DNA of 38,722 nt from a virus. The translations under genes and the position numbers were made by a program. The stretch lies in the IMG/VR virus record IMGVR_UViG_3300037119_009677, positions 1 to 38,722 of that record. One strand, given 5' to 3'. This document shows, piece after piece, positions 15,479-23,569 of this stretch. The first letter of the stretch is position 1. Every line of letters starts with the position of its first letter. The notes under the pieces are model-generated. The model did no database searches. It was not told the origin of the DNA and was given only the letters and a program-made list of their open reading frames with translations.

Positions 15479-15835
15479 TTAGCGTCCCCCCACGCGGGGG
15501 ACCCGCTGCTTCATGGCCACCCCGCGGATCTGAGCCTTGATGTCCTGGGGAAGGACGCGGTCGAACTCGGCCACCGCGCCGTCCACCCCCAGCTTGTGCA
15601 CGGCGCCGGCGATCTGCACGATGAGGGCGTCGTCGATCTGGTCCATGGGAAAGTCGCGCCCGGTGAACTTCTGCACGGCGGCGATGATCTCGGGGTCGTG
15701 CCTGAAGTAGTCGAGATCGTCGTCCGTCAGGTTAAACTCCTGGCGGGGGTCCTGGGGCGCCTTTGGGGACATGGCCGCCTGCGGGTTTACGCCCGGCTGC
15801 GGGATGGACCCGACCTGCTCCATTGGCTTCATCAT
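15479..15835 (-). CDS. Hypothetical virion-associated protein
   Basis: A 118-residue protein with a Pro/Gln/Met-rich disordered N-terminus (about 1-33) and a helical acidic domain (TDDDLDYFRHDPEIIAAVQKFTGRDFP...FDRVLPQDIKAQI). It overlaps the nozzle gene by four bases (ATGA) and sits immediately before the ejection proteins, so a small structural or assembly role is likely. No family is recognised. Confidence 0.6.
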   Translation of the reverse strand: MMKPMEQVGSIPQPGVNPQAAMSPKAPQDPRQEFNLTDDDLDYFRHDPEIIAAVQKFTGRDFPMDQIDDALIVQIAGAVHKLGVDGAVAEFDRVLPQDIKAQIRGVAMKQRVPRVGGR

Positions 15836-17517
15836 CGTCTTAGCTCCTGGCGGTGCAGCTCGACGGCGTACACCTCGAAAGTCTGCGCGGCCACGCTGTT
15901 GGAGAACCTGAACTGGATCGAGCGCCCGACCCTGCCCACTACGATCGGCTGTGACTTCACCCGCGTCCCAGTCCCCGAGGTCATGTCTATCGTGGTGCTG
16001 ACGAAGGTGCCCTCGTCGACGCTGACCTCGAAGGTAAGGTTCCCGGCAGACTGCTTCTTGAGGTACACGAATACTATACCGAATCGTTGCTGGTTGGAGT
16101 ACTCGAAAACCTTGCTTGAGAACGTAGCTACAATGGCCGAGGTCAGGCCGTCCGTGCTCCCTGTGTTGAGCTGCATGAGCCCCGGCGTCCCGCCACTCCA
16201 GCTGTTAACTCCGTAGAGGACGCCAGACCGGTAGGCGAAGTCCGAGACGATCGCAGGCGCCAGCTGGCTCCACTTCCACGGCGCGCCCGTCTTGTCCAAG
16301 ACATAGGTTAGTTCTTTGTGGGAGGAGTCGATGGACGACAGCGCGTTCGAGACCTGGAGCCAGTAGTTGCCGTCGACGATGATGGCCGCCGGCTCCGCGG
16401 TCACGGTGGGCACGTTGCCCCAGGCGAATGACCCGATGTTGGCGAACTCCTGGCGGATCCTGTCGTAGTCCAGGATCTTGGAAATAGCCCCGCCGCCGCT
16501 GTAGGCGTAGAAGCCCTTCTTGCCCAGCATGATGTAGCCGTTAGGCCCGTACAGCTGGAATGACTTCGGACTGTTGATGTTGAAGTCGTTCGGGGTGAAG
16601 ATCTGGGTCAACGTGTACGTGGGGTTGGCCGGGTCGAAGATATCGCCCGTCAGCTTCCAGGCCGTGTTGGTCTTGAAGATGATTATGGACTGGCCATCGT
16701 AGGCCAGCCCGACTATGGGGAAGCCGTCGTCCGGGTTCACATCCACGAAGTTAGAAGCCGGCCACGTGGTCGGGTCCTTGAGCGAGCACCAGGCAACGCG
16801 CGACGGGTTCGCTGCGGTGTTTGCGGCGAACGTGTAGTTCTTGTACGTCAGCGAGTAGGCTGCCTGTGGGAACGCGTCGACGTAGACCGCGTTGGCGCCG
16901 TTGAAGTAGACGGAGCAGCTGCCCTGCCCGCAGATCCAGGCTTTTGAGTTCTGGTCAGTGAAGCTCACCCGCTTCGTGGCCGCCCAGCCCGGCAGCAGGT
17001 TGTAGGACGACCCGGCGTTTAGCGCGCCGAAGTTCTGGGTCAGGGTCAAGTTCAGGTCGTCAGCTACCGACAGGACTATCCCGACCACCCCGCTTACGTT
17101 GAAGATAGCCCCGGCGCGCGCGGTTGTTAGGAATGACGTGCCCACCCCTACGACGTTGGGCGATGCCACAGCGGTGGTCACGGTGCCCGCCGTCAGCGTG
17201 TACATGCCGTTGACGTTGATCGAGTCCGACGTGAACATCAGAAAGTTGTTGGTGATGCCGGCCGACGCCAGGATGAGCAGGTTCTCGGTGCCGCTGAACA
17301 CCGAGGTGTGCAGCATGTAGCCGAACCACGCCCTGCTGAGGATGGTGTTCGTGGTCGACGTGCGGCTCTGCCCGAGGCGCTTCTGAATGGCCCCGTCGTC
17401 GTTCCACACATTGGCGTGCGTCGGCAGCGCCTTGGGGTCCAGGCGGTTCGGCGCAGTCAGGGTGTTCAGCCCTAGGCTGAAGTCCTGGAAAACATCGACC
17501 TTCTCTGTCTCTGCCAT
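15832..17517 (-). CDS. Tail nozzle/hub protein, beta-propeller type
   Basis: A 561-residue beta-rich protein. It begins with a FSLGLNTLTAPNRLDP segment and an NVWNDDGAIQKRLG motif. Later WCSLKDPTTWP...VDVNPDDGFPIVGLAYDGQSIIIFKTNTAWKL is the signature I associate with nozzle and stabilisation proteins (P22 gp10 or T7 gp12 type) and related beta-propeller stoppers of podoviruses. It would plug and extend the portal-adaptor channel. It lies directly downstream of the adaptor gene, as expected. The exact relationship to P22- or T7-type nozzles cannot be decided by eye. Confidence 0.75.
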   Translation of the reverse strand: MAETEKVDVFQDFSLGLNTLTAPNRLDPKALPTHANVWNDDGAIQKRLGQSRTSTTNTILSRAWFGYMLHTSVFSGTENLLILASAGITNNFLMFTSDSINVNGMYTLTAGTVTTAVASPNVVGVGTSFLTTARAGAIFNVSGVVGIVLSVADDLNLTLTQNFGALNAGSSYNLLPGWAATKRVSFTDQNSKAWICGQGSCSVYFNGANAVYVDAFPQAAYSLTYKNYTFAANTAANPSRVAWCSLKDPTTWPASNFVDVNPDDGFPIVGLAYDGQSIIIFKTNTAWKLTGDIFDPANPTYTLTQIFTPNDFNINSPKSFQLYGPNGYIMLGKKGFYAYSGGGAISKILDYDRIRQEFANIGSFAWGNVPTVTAEPAAIIVDGNYWLQVSNALSSIDSSHKELTYVLDKTGAPWKWSQLAPAIVSDFAYRSGVLYGVNSWSGGTPGLMQLNTGSTDGLTSAIVATFSSKVFEYSNQQRFGIVFVYLKKQSAGNLTFEVSVDEGTFVSTTIDMTSGTGTRVKSQPIVVGRVGRSIQFRFSNSVAAQTFEVYAVELHRQELRR

Positions 17518-17518
17518 T

Positions 17519-18430
17519 TTACCTGGGCTGCTGGTATGTCGTGGGGAACGGCAGGAAGCGCGAGGTGTTCTGGGTGTCCGTCGAGCCCAGCACCGGCATC
17601 CAGTCGCCGTTCGCGTTCTCGCTCTCGATCAGCTGCTGGATCCCGAACTCGTAGGCCTTCTTGAGGTCGTCCTGGTTTGGGTCGTTGAGAAACTTGTTGC
17701 CGAGCCACTCGGCCCCGTCGATCATGAGGTTGTGCTGCGGCACCGGCAGCTTCGGTATGTCCCCGTCGGCGGAGAGGTCCGGCAACTCCATGAAGTAGCG
17801 GAACTCGATGTTGTAGACGGCGTCGGCGCACGGGAAGAACCCCACCTGGCGCTGCGTGGCCGCCGTGGCGCCCGTGTCCGGGTCGTCCCGGAACGTGTAG
17901 TAGGCTGACGGCATGGACACCGTGTTGATGTCGGGCTGGTAGGTGTCCAGCGTCCACACGCCGAGGTTGGTGAGCTTAAGAGGCGTGTTGCTCTGGCGGG
18001 CGTCGTAGATTGAGAACACGTCGGCGGGCAGGTCGTAGTAGACCTTGCGCAGGGTGTAGGTGCCGGTGGTGAGCGCGGCGCCAGCGAAGGCCGGCGTGAT
18101 GGTCAGCGTCTGCCCGGCCACGACGGTGACCTCGTACCAGTTGGTGTCGCCCTGCAGCTGAATGAACGAGCGCTTGTCGCCAGCGGCGAAGGCCGTCGAT
18201 GTGCCCACCACGGAGGTGCCGCCGGCGCTGACGGCAACCGTGCCGGCCGTCTTGTCCACCTGGGTCTGCACGAAGCAGCGGGCGTAGAGCCACTCGAACG
18301 GGTAGCGCGACGCGATGTCGTTCATGGTGAGGTTCAGCCACCGCTTCAGGCGGGTGGCGTTGGCCGCGACCGTCTGGTCGATGTTGAGCCGGTCCGCAAG
18401 CTCCTGCTGGAGCACCAGGAATGTGGCCAT
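17519..18430 (-). CDS. Head-to-tail adaptor protein
   Basis: A 303-residue protein. The helical N-terminus (LQQELADRLNIDQTVAANATRLKRWLNLTMNDIASRYPFEWL) is typical of phage adaptor or connector proteins (P22 gp4 / T7 gp11-like). It is interrupted by a beta insertion (about 60-130) carrying an AGGTSVVGTSTAFAAGD...WYEVTVV...TITPAF pattern. The last third is helical again with HNLMIDGAEWLGNKFLNDP and a long amphipathic helix. It should bind the portal ring and carry the nozzle encoded next. The position and length are consistent. Confidence 0.75.
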   Translation of the reverse strand: MATFLVLQQELADRLNIDQTVAANATRLKRWLNLTMNDIASRYPFEWLYARCFVQTQVDKTAGTVAVSAGGTSVVGTSTAFAAGDKRSFIQLQGDTNWYEVTVVAGQTLTITPAFAGAALTTGTYTLRKVYYDLPADVFSIYDARQSNTPLKLTNLGVWTLDTYQPDINTVSMPSAYYTFRDDPDTGATAATQRQVGFFPCADAVYNIEFRYFMELPDLSADGDIPKLPVPQHNLMIDGAEWLGNKFLNDPNQDDLKKAYEFGIQQLIESENANGDWMPVLGSTDTQNTSRFLPFPTTYQQPR

Positions 18431-18778
18431 CTACTTGTCCCCCACGCACGGGTACTTCTGCTCGCACATCGCCGGCTCCCACGGGTTCTCCTCGTGGCAG
18501 ATCTCGTGTGGCAGGCAGGCCATGTACGACTTCCCCACGAAGATGTTGGCCTTGCGCCCGAACCCGCGCTGCACGTGGCACGCCCTCGGGTGGTAATTCA
18601 CCGGCTTGCCGTTGTCCGCCACCCTCGCCACCCTCTTGCAGTGGATCCCCACCGACATGTCGTCGCACGCCAGGACGTTGTAGCCCTTGTGCCTGAACCG
18701 GTAGCAGTCAGCGGCCTTGAACGACGGCGCAGACTGGCACCCGGACAGAACGAGGGCGACGAGGACGGCCATCCTCAT
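18431..18778 (-). CDS. Cysteine-rich lipoprotein with HExxH motif
   Basis: A 115-residue protein with a signal-peptidase II signal: a short hydrophobic start followed by LSGC, with lipidated C14. The mature part has eight further cysteines, suggesting disulfides in the periplasm or on the outer membrane. HEICH (91-95) matches the zinc-metallopeptidase signature HExxH; with so small a domain it may be a true minimal protease or a coincidence. ATG 18778 overlaps the upstream stop (ATGA). Alternatives are an outer-membrane spanin or a superinfection-exclusion lipoprotein. It lies among other exported proteins, not in the lysis cassette, which argues against a spanin. Confidence 0.72.
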   Translation of the reverse strand: MRMAVLVALVLSGCQSAPSFKAADCYRFRHKGYNVLACDDMSVGIHCKRVARVADNGKPVNYHPRACHVQRGFGRKANIFVGKSYMACLPHEICHEENPWEPAMCEQKYPCVGDK

Positions 18779-19479
18779 CGCTTCATCACGCTGAACGTCG
18801 CGTTGTAGTTGTTCGCGTTGACCGTCCCGCCGCCCGCCGCGTTCGAATAAGCCTTGCACACGACCGAGTCCGTGGCCACCAGCTCGTAGCCGGGCAGGAA
18901 CGCGGCCAGGGTGTTGCCCTCGGTGCCGGCCGTCCCCAGGTTGCCGTTGGCGCGCGCCTTGGCCGCCCCGTTGACCCAGATACTCGCCCCGGCGTTGTCC
19001 GTGACGACGCCCGCGGTCCATGTGAGCGAGCAGAACATGTCGTACGCCCCGCCCATCCCCGTGGCTATGACCACCGCGCTCGAGCTGTTGGTCTGGTCGA
19101 AGTTGATGTTCACGACCTTGTCGATCGTGTTCCAGAACACCGGCTGCTCCCCGCTGAACACCTTGGCCGTGGTCAGCCGCAGGATGGCCCGCGGCTGGCT
19201 CGGCACGAACAGCGCGCCGTTGGACCCCACCGTGAGGGTGGACCCGGACACGGACAGCGACCCGCCGAACAGCCCGCTCGTCGTGGTGATCGACGAGGCG
19301 CTGATGATGTTTCCGTTCGGCCCGGAAGCCGTGAACGACGCGTTGGTGATGGTGGACGCTCCGGTGAGGCTCACCGATGTAGGGGACGACGACGCGCTGG
19401 TCCCATTCTGCTTCATCGGCTGGGCCACGGCCAGCGACGGGCAGAGCAGGGACAGCGCCATCAGGACATGTATCTTCAT
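18775..19479 (-). CDS. Exported beta-rich protein, fibre/C1q-like C-terminal domain
   Basis: A 234-residue protein with a clear Sec signal peptide (MKIHVLMALSLLCPSLAVAQ, cleavage after AVA or AQ). Residues 25-100 are Ser/Thr/Gly-rich with beta-helix-like repeats (SLTGASTITNASFTASG...). Residues about 115-234 have the strand pattern of a C1q/TNF-like jelly roll as found at fibre tips: NFDQTNSSSAVV, GGAYDMFCSLTW, SIWVNG, FLPGYELVATDSVVCKAYS, ATFSVMK. A signal peptide on a fibre-like phage protein is unusual. It may decorate the host envelope rather than the virion. The fold call is inference from pattern. Confidence 0.68.
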   Translation of the reverse strand: MKIHVLMALSLLCPSLAVAQPMKQNGTSASSSPTSVSLTGASTITNASFTASGPNGNIISASSITTTSGLFGGSLSVSGSTLTVGSNGALFVPSQPRAILRLTTAKVFSGEQPVFWNTIDKVVNINFDQTNSSSAVVIATGMGGAYDMFCSLTWTAGVVTDNAGASIWVNGAAKARANGNLGTAGTEGNTLAAFLPGYELVATDSVVCKAYSNAAGGGTVNANNYNATFSVMKR

Positions 19480-19487
19480 GGTGGGCC

Positions 19488-19892
19488 TCACTTCAGCTGG
19501 GTGATGGTGACCCTGGTGCAGCCGCCGGAGTTCTGCGTCATGCACCAGGTCTTCCTGGTCGAGGGCGGGACGGCGTAGTAGAGGCCGATGCCGGCAGGGA
19601 TCTCGCGCCCGTACCAGACCGACGTCACGGCCGTCGACAGGGCGACGTCCTGCCCGCAGTTGATCGTGCTCGTGCTCACCGCCGGGTTGTAGACCTCGAT
19701 GGCGAACGCGCCCGACAGCGTCCCCGACGACGTCGCCGCCGTCACGTCCGTCCTGCCTCCCGACGCGCACAGGTTGATCGTCTGCGTGATCGTCTGCGTG
19801 GTCAGGGCCACCTCGTGCACGTTCTGCACGTTGCTCTGCGCTGACGCCACTGTCCCCACTAAGGACAGCACCACGAATAGGACATATCTCAT
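19488..19892 (-). CDS. Small exported protein with paired cysteines
   Basis: A 134-residue protein with a Sec signal peptide (MRYVLFVVLSLVGTVASAQ). The mature part of about 115 residues is beta-rich and carries four cysteines (LCASGG, INCGQD, TWCMTQ, GGCTRV), likely two disulfides formed outside the cytoplasm. It ends VTITQLK. It sits directly upstream of the exported C1q-like protein and downstream of a small virion-like protein, with a four-base overlap at 19889-19892. Function unknown. It may be a decoration, receptor-masking or envelope protein. Confidence 0.68.
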   Translation of the reverse strand: MRYVLFVVLSLVGTVASAQSNVQNVHEVALTTQTITQTINLCASGGRTDVTAATSSGTLSGAFAIEVYNPAVSTSTINCGQDVALSTAVTSVWYGREIPAGIGLYYAVPPSTRKTWCMTQNSGGCTRVTITQLK

Positions 19893-20182
19893 GAGGTCTG
19901 CTCCTGTAAGTAGTCGAAGTCCACGTAGCTGATGTTGGCGTCCAGGTCGGCGTAGCAGCCGGCCGGGAAGAACTTGCCCTCGACACCGAAAGCCTTGTCA
20001 GCGCTGCTGTCCGTGTTGCCCTGGAAGATGTACTTCTCGGTGCCTCCAGTTGACGTCCCGTTGTAAAGCGTGACGGTGCCAGGGCCGCCGCCACCGCTGC
20101 GGGTGGTGAACCCGAAGATCCTGACCGCCTTGCCGGACACCCCTACGACGCCGGCCGCCGTGATTCTGATGCTCCCTGCCAT
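19889..20182 (-). CDS. Small beta-rich virion-associated protein
   Basis: A 97-residue protein without a signal peptide: SGKAVRIFGFTTRSGG, then TVTLYNGTSTGG and EGKFFPAGCYADLDANISYVDFDYLQE. The pattern of short strands with a FPxGCY motif resembles small phage structural or decoration proteins. Its neighbours are exported proteins on one side and a zinc-finger protein on the other. It probably adds a beta sandwich to the particle; no specific family is named with confidence. Confidence 0.6.
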   Translation of the reverse strand: MAGSIRITAAGVVGVSGKAVRIFGFTTRSGGGGPGTVTLYNGTSTGGTEKYIFQGNTDSSADKAFGVEGKFFPAGCYADLDANISYVDFDYLQEQTS

Positions 20183-20195
20183 ATTCGTGCCCCCC

Positions 20196-20648
20196 TTAGG
20201 CGTGCTTCGAGCGAGTCTTGTGGATCTTCAGAGCGTTCTCGGTGTTGAAGTCGGCGTTGCAGGTCTCGCAGGCGAAGCCCTCGGCCGCCTTCGCGGCCGC
20301 CTTGCCCTCCCACTCCACGACCGGCACGTCCTCGGCGTCGACGGACCAGCCGTCGCTGTTCTTCTCCGACACGGGCAGCGCCTCCGGCATCGGGCGGTCT
20401 CGGCGCGCGCCGAGGAAGGCCTCGCGCTGCGCGTTGTTCCACGCCTCCTGGTCCGGCCCGCGGTCGAGGTTGAGCAGGACCGGGTACACGGCCCCGCCCT
20501 CCACCTTGGTCTTGAACGGCACCAGGCACCCGGGCAGCTTGGTGAAGCGGATGACCCGGTCGACGTTGCCAGCCCCCACGAGGATGACGGTCCCGTCCAC
20601 GGCTGCGACCTTGTTGCGGAGGCGGCTATCGGCGCTAAGCGTTGACAT
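20196..20648 (-). CDS. Hypothetical protein with C-terminal C2H2 zinc finger
   Basis: A 150-residue protein. Residues 1-60 are beta-rich (GTVILVGAGNVDRVIRFTKLPGCLVPF); a charged linker follows; residues 125-149 form a textbook C2H2 finger with C127-x2-C130-x12-H143-x5-H149 and the expected Phe and Leu core. Such classical fingers are rare in phage structural operons. It could bind DNA, tether a partner or act as a folding clip. ATG 20648 has a GGAGAG ribosome binding site, and it overlaps the upstream glycosyltransferase gene by 14 bases. Confidence 0.72.
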   Translation of the reverse strand: MSTLSADSRLRNKVAAVDGTVILVGAGNVDRVIRFTKLPGCLVPFKTKVEGGAVYPVLLNLDRGPDQEAWNNAQREAFLGARRDRPMPEALPVSEKNSDGWSVDAEDVPVVEWEGKAAAKAAEGFACETCNADFNTENALKIHKTRSKHA

Positions 20649-21498
20649 GTTCTCTCTCCTTTGTGTTAAGGTTCAGTTTTTGAAGCAAGACTTTCATGCG
20701 CTCGGCGTACGTGTGTGCCGAGACGGCGATGCGGCCGGCGTGGGCGATGGCCTCGCGCTCCTCGTGGTTTGTGAGCAGGCTGCGCGTGACTGCGGCCAGC
20801 TCGTCCAGGCTCGAGTAGCCCACGTAGTGCAGGCCGTCCACGAACCCCAGGCGCTCCATGTCCGGCACGCGGTCCGTCACCAAGCACGACCCGGAGCAGA
20901 GCGCCTCGAACACGCGCATGTTGGCGTCGCCGTTGATCGAGCGGTTGAAGACCAGCCTGGACTCGGCGTACTTCTTCGTCACTTCGTGGAATATCCGGTT
21001 GCCGAAGAATATCGGCCCGCGGCAGGCCTTGAAGAAGGCGTCCAGTGCCTCCACGCGCGGGCCGGCCAAGCCGTTGTGGAAGTTGCCGATGAAGCACCCG
21101 TCGTACTTCTTCTCCATCAGCCCCAGGCAGTGAATATTGGGGTCGCACCCGACGGGGTTCCAGTAGACGTCGTCGCGGCCCCAGTCCAGCGCCAGCCCGC
21201 CGTGGTGCGCGACAGAGACGCTGTCGAACCGGCCGTACCTGGCCAGCTCGATGCGCCAGTCGCTCTCGATGTGGGTGTCTATGCAGTAGTAGGCCGAGGG
21301 GTGGAGCTCCGGGTTCCAGGTGGTCTGGCGCTGCCCGTCGTCCACCTTGACGTAGAGGTCGTACCCGCCCTTCACCTCGTGGATCTTCTCCGGCAGCACA
21401 TGGTCCACCTCGTGGCCGAGCTGCCTGAACGCCTCGATGATGTAGACGCCGGTGCTGTCCGGCCGCACCCGCGTCTCCAGCGACACCATGACCCTCAT
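20635..21498 (-). CDS. Glycosyltransferase, CgeB-like (GT-B fold)
   Basis: A 287-residue protein. The C-terminal half matches the Glyco_trans_1_2 / CgeB pattern: FIGNFHNGLAGPR, FFGNRIFHEV, SRLVFNRSINGDANMRVFEALCSGSCLVTDRVPD, then GLHYVGYSSLDELAAV. The NMRVFEALCSG segment with its following acidic region is the nucleotide-sugar site of GT-B enzymes. It should transfer a sugar from an activated donor; the acceptor could be virion protein, host envelope glycan or DNA. ATG 21498 overlaps the stop of the bifunctional enzyme gene (ATGA). It is the third enzyme of the sugar cassette. Confidence 0.82.
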   Translation of the reverse strand: MRVMVSLETRVRPDSTGVYIIEAFRQLGHEVDHVLPEKIHEVKGGYDLYVKVDDGQRQTTWNPELHPSAYYCIDTHIESDWRIELARYGRFDSVSVAHHGGLALDWGRDDVYWNPVGCDPNIHCLGLMEKKYDGCFIGNFHNGLAGPRVEALDAFFKACRGPIFFGNRIFHEVTKKYAESRLVFNRSINGDANMRVFEALCSGSCLVTDRVPDMERLGFVDGLHYVGYSSLDELAAVTRSLLTNHEEREAIAHAGRIAVSAHTYAERMKVLLQKLNLNTKEREHVNA

Positions 21499-22817
21499 GC
21501 CGCCACCGCCACGCCGCCGGTCATGGTGACGTAGGGCACCTGGACCCGCTGCCAGTTGGCCGTCGCGGACACCATGAAGACGTAGCCCGGCTTCACGCTC
21601 TCGGTGCGGGTCACGGTGAAGTCGAGCGCCCCGAGCAGCGACGCTACGCTCTCCGGCGTGAAGGCGTGGACGTGCGACGGGTCGACGCTGATGGCCTCGC
21701 AGTATCTGTAGTCGGGGCACAGGATCACGAGCTTGCCGCCGAGCTTGAGCACGCGTTTCCACTCCAGTATGGCCTTGACGGGGTCCACGATGTGCTCCAG
21801 CAGGTGCTTCGCGAGGATTCCGTCGACCGTGTGGTCCTCGAGCGGGAGGCTGAGCACGTCGGCCTCCAGGTCGGCGGCCGCGGGCTTGTCGGAGTTCGCG
21901 CCCACGCCCACCTGGCCGTTCCTGCGGATGTCGACCCCGACCATTTTCTCGTGGAGCTTCTGCCCGCCGCAGCCGAGGTCGAGCACCAGCCTGCCGTCGA
22001 GCAGCGGCTCCAGCTCGCCCAGCGCCAGCTGCTCCTCGCTCGCCACGAAGTCGTAGCCGGAGTCGCCGCCGGGCAGCTTGTGGTTCATGCAGTCGAACCA
22101 CGACTTGAAGCCGTGCTTCTGGATCAGCCAGGTGTTGATGGCCTCGCCCTGCGCCGGTGAGTTCCAGTACTCGCCGTAGATCTTCTTCCCCGTGACGCTG
22201 CAGAAGTGCAGCATGAACGCCCGGCGGCAGATGCAGATCTTGTAGCCGGCGGCCGTGAGGCGGATGGAGTAGTCCAGGTCGTCGCCGCCCGCCTCGCAGG
22301 CGTCCAGCGGGCCCATCTCCTGCACCACCTCGCGGCGGACCAGCATGCACATGCCCGAGAGGAAGGTCGTCTCGACCGCCGGCGGCAGCTTGACGTAGTT
22401 CGTGGTCTGGAAGCCCATGACGTTGTTGCTCGTCGGCCCCACGACCGCCACCTTCGGGTCCAGCTGGAAGCAGTTGAGCATCTTCGTCAGCCACCCGAAG
22501 TCGTGTGGCAGTATCTGCACGTCGTCGTTGAGCCACATGACGAAGGGCGCCGGGTCGTTCTCCATGACCCAGCGGACGCCCGCGTTGACGCCGTGCGTCC
22601 AGCCCAGGTTCTTCTCCTGCTGCAGGACCACCACGCCGCTCTCGGGGGGCACGTCGAAGCGCTGGTCACCGTTGTTGACCACGACGAGGCGCACGGGCTC
22701 GGCCGTGTTCTGCATGATGGACGAGATGCAGCGGTCGAGCACGTTGAGGTTGTTCCAGGTGACGATGACGATGTCGACCGTGGGCCTGGCCGTCTGGACG
22801 GACAGCGCTGTCTTCAC
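21495..22817 (-). CDS. Bifunctional family-2 glycosyltransferase fused to SAM-dependent methyltransferase
   Basis: A 440-residue fusion. Residues 12-215 are a GT2 (GT-A fold) domain: VDIVIVTWNNLNVLDRCI, LGWTHGVNAG and WLNDDVQ with D98-D99 as the metal and nucleotide-sugar site. GGDDLDYSIRL supplies the catalytic-base region. Residues 272-430 are a class I methyltransferase with motif I VLDLGCGG (278-285), GVDIR, and later AKHLLEHIVDPVKAI...RVLKLGGKLVI. It likely adds and methylates, or caps, a sugar. GTG 22817 overlaps the preceding stop (GTGA). Such fusions are known in surface-polysaccharide loci; here it is carried inside a late structural operon. Confidence 0.85.
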   Translation of the reverse strand: MKTALSVQTARPTVDIVIVTWNNLNVLDRCISSIMQNTAEPVRLVVVNNGDQRFDVPPESGVVVLQQEKNLGWTHGVNAGVRWVMENDPAPFVMWLNDDVQILPHDFGWLTKMLNCFQLDPKVAVVGPTSNNVMGFQTTNYVKLPPAVETTFLSGMCMLVRREVVQEMGPLDACEAGGDDLDYSIRLTAAGYKICICRRAFMLHFCSVTGKKIYGEYWNSPAQGEAINTWLIQKHGFKSWFDCMNHKLPGGDSGYDFVASEEQLALGELEPLLDGRLVLDLGCGGQKLHEKMVGVDIRRNGQVGVGANSDKPAAADLEADVLSLPLEDHTVDGILAKHLLEHIVDPVKAILEWKRVLKLGGKLVILCPDYRYCEAISVDPSHVHAFTPESVASLLGALDFTVTRTESVKPGYVFMVSATANWQRVQVPYVTMTGGVAVAA

Positions 22818-23569
22818 GCTGCCACCGCCAGCTTGTTCAGCTCGTCGATGTTGGCGACCGGCTTCGGGTAGACCTTGGCGAATTTCTCCTCGAGGCCGCG
22901 CACCTTGACGTAGTCGTGCTCCGTCGCCATCTGGGGCGGGCGTAGGTGCCCCACCTTGATGGCGGTGTCCATGACGATCTTTGCTCCCGCCTCGCCCTTG
23001 GCCTTGATGCAGAAGAAGATGTCCTCGCCCAGGTGGGTGTTGGAGAAGAAGCGCGGCTGCCTGATCTTCGCGATCGTGGCGACCCTGATGAGCACCACGC
23101 CGAAGCCCACCGCGTCGCACTCTACGACGGAGTTGGGCTCGTAGTCGGCGATGAACTCGTTGGAGATGCTCCTCTTGCCGTCGCCCTCGAACCAGCTCTG
23201 CTTCCACATGACCGGGTTGAACGGGTGGAGGCGCTGCGTGACCATTGGCGAGACGATGTCGGCGCCGGTGGCCTGCGCCGTCTTGAATAGGCGCTCGAAC
23301 ATGTCGCGGGGGACAATCTGGTCGTCGTCCACCATTAGGATGTAGTCCATCCCCTGCTCGACGGCCGCGGACGCCATCGCCTCGCGGGCGTAGTTCACGG
23401 CCATGCGGCCGGTGTTGCCGGTGAAGAACTTGAATTTGGAGCGGGCCTCGAGGCGCGCTAGCTCCATGTAGAAGTCAATGCGGTTGTCGAAGACCTGGCA
23501 GTCCACCAGGCCCGCGGACGGCTCGGACGTCATGACCTTTATGGTCGTAGTGTCTTCGAAGGGATTCAC
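22814..23569 (-). CDS. GT-A-type glycosyltransferase
   Basis: A 251-residue protein. TGRMAVNYAREAM is followed by DYILMVDDDQIVP (D81-D83), the DxD metal and nucleotide-sugar motif of GT-A enzymes. DAVGFGVVLIRVATIAKI and a THLGEDIFFCIKAK segment supply the acceptor-side acidic residues. It opens the three-gene sugar cassette. GTG 23569 is preferred because it overlaps the stop of the small upstream gene (GTGA), a pattern repeated throughout this genome. ATG 23608, in the same frame with AGGGAG upstream, is the alternative and adds 13 residues. Confidence 0.78.
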   Translation of the reverse strand: MNPFEDTTTIKVMTSEPSAGLVDCQVFDNRIDFYMELARLEARSKFKFFTGNTGRMAVNYAREAMASAAVEQGMDYILMVDDDQIVPRDMFERLFKTAQATGADIVSPMVTQRLHPFNPVMWKQSWFEGDGKRSISNEFIADYEPNSVVECDAVGFGVVLIRVATIAKIRQPRFFSNTHLGEDIFFCIKAKGEAGAKIVMDTAIKVGHLRPPQMATEHDYVKVRGLEEKFAKVYPKPVANIDELNKLAVAA

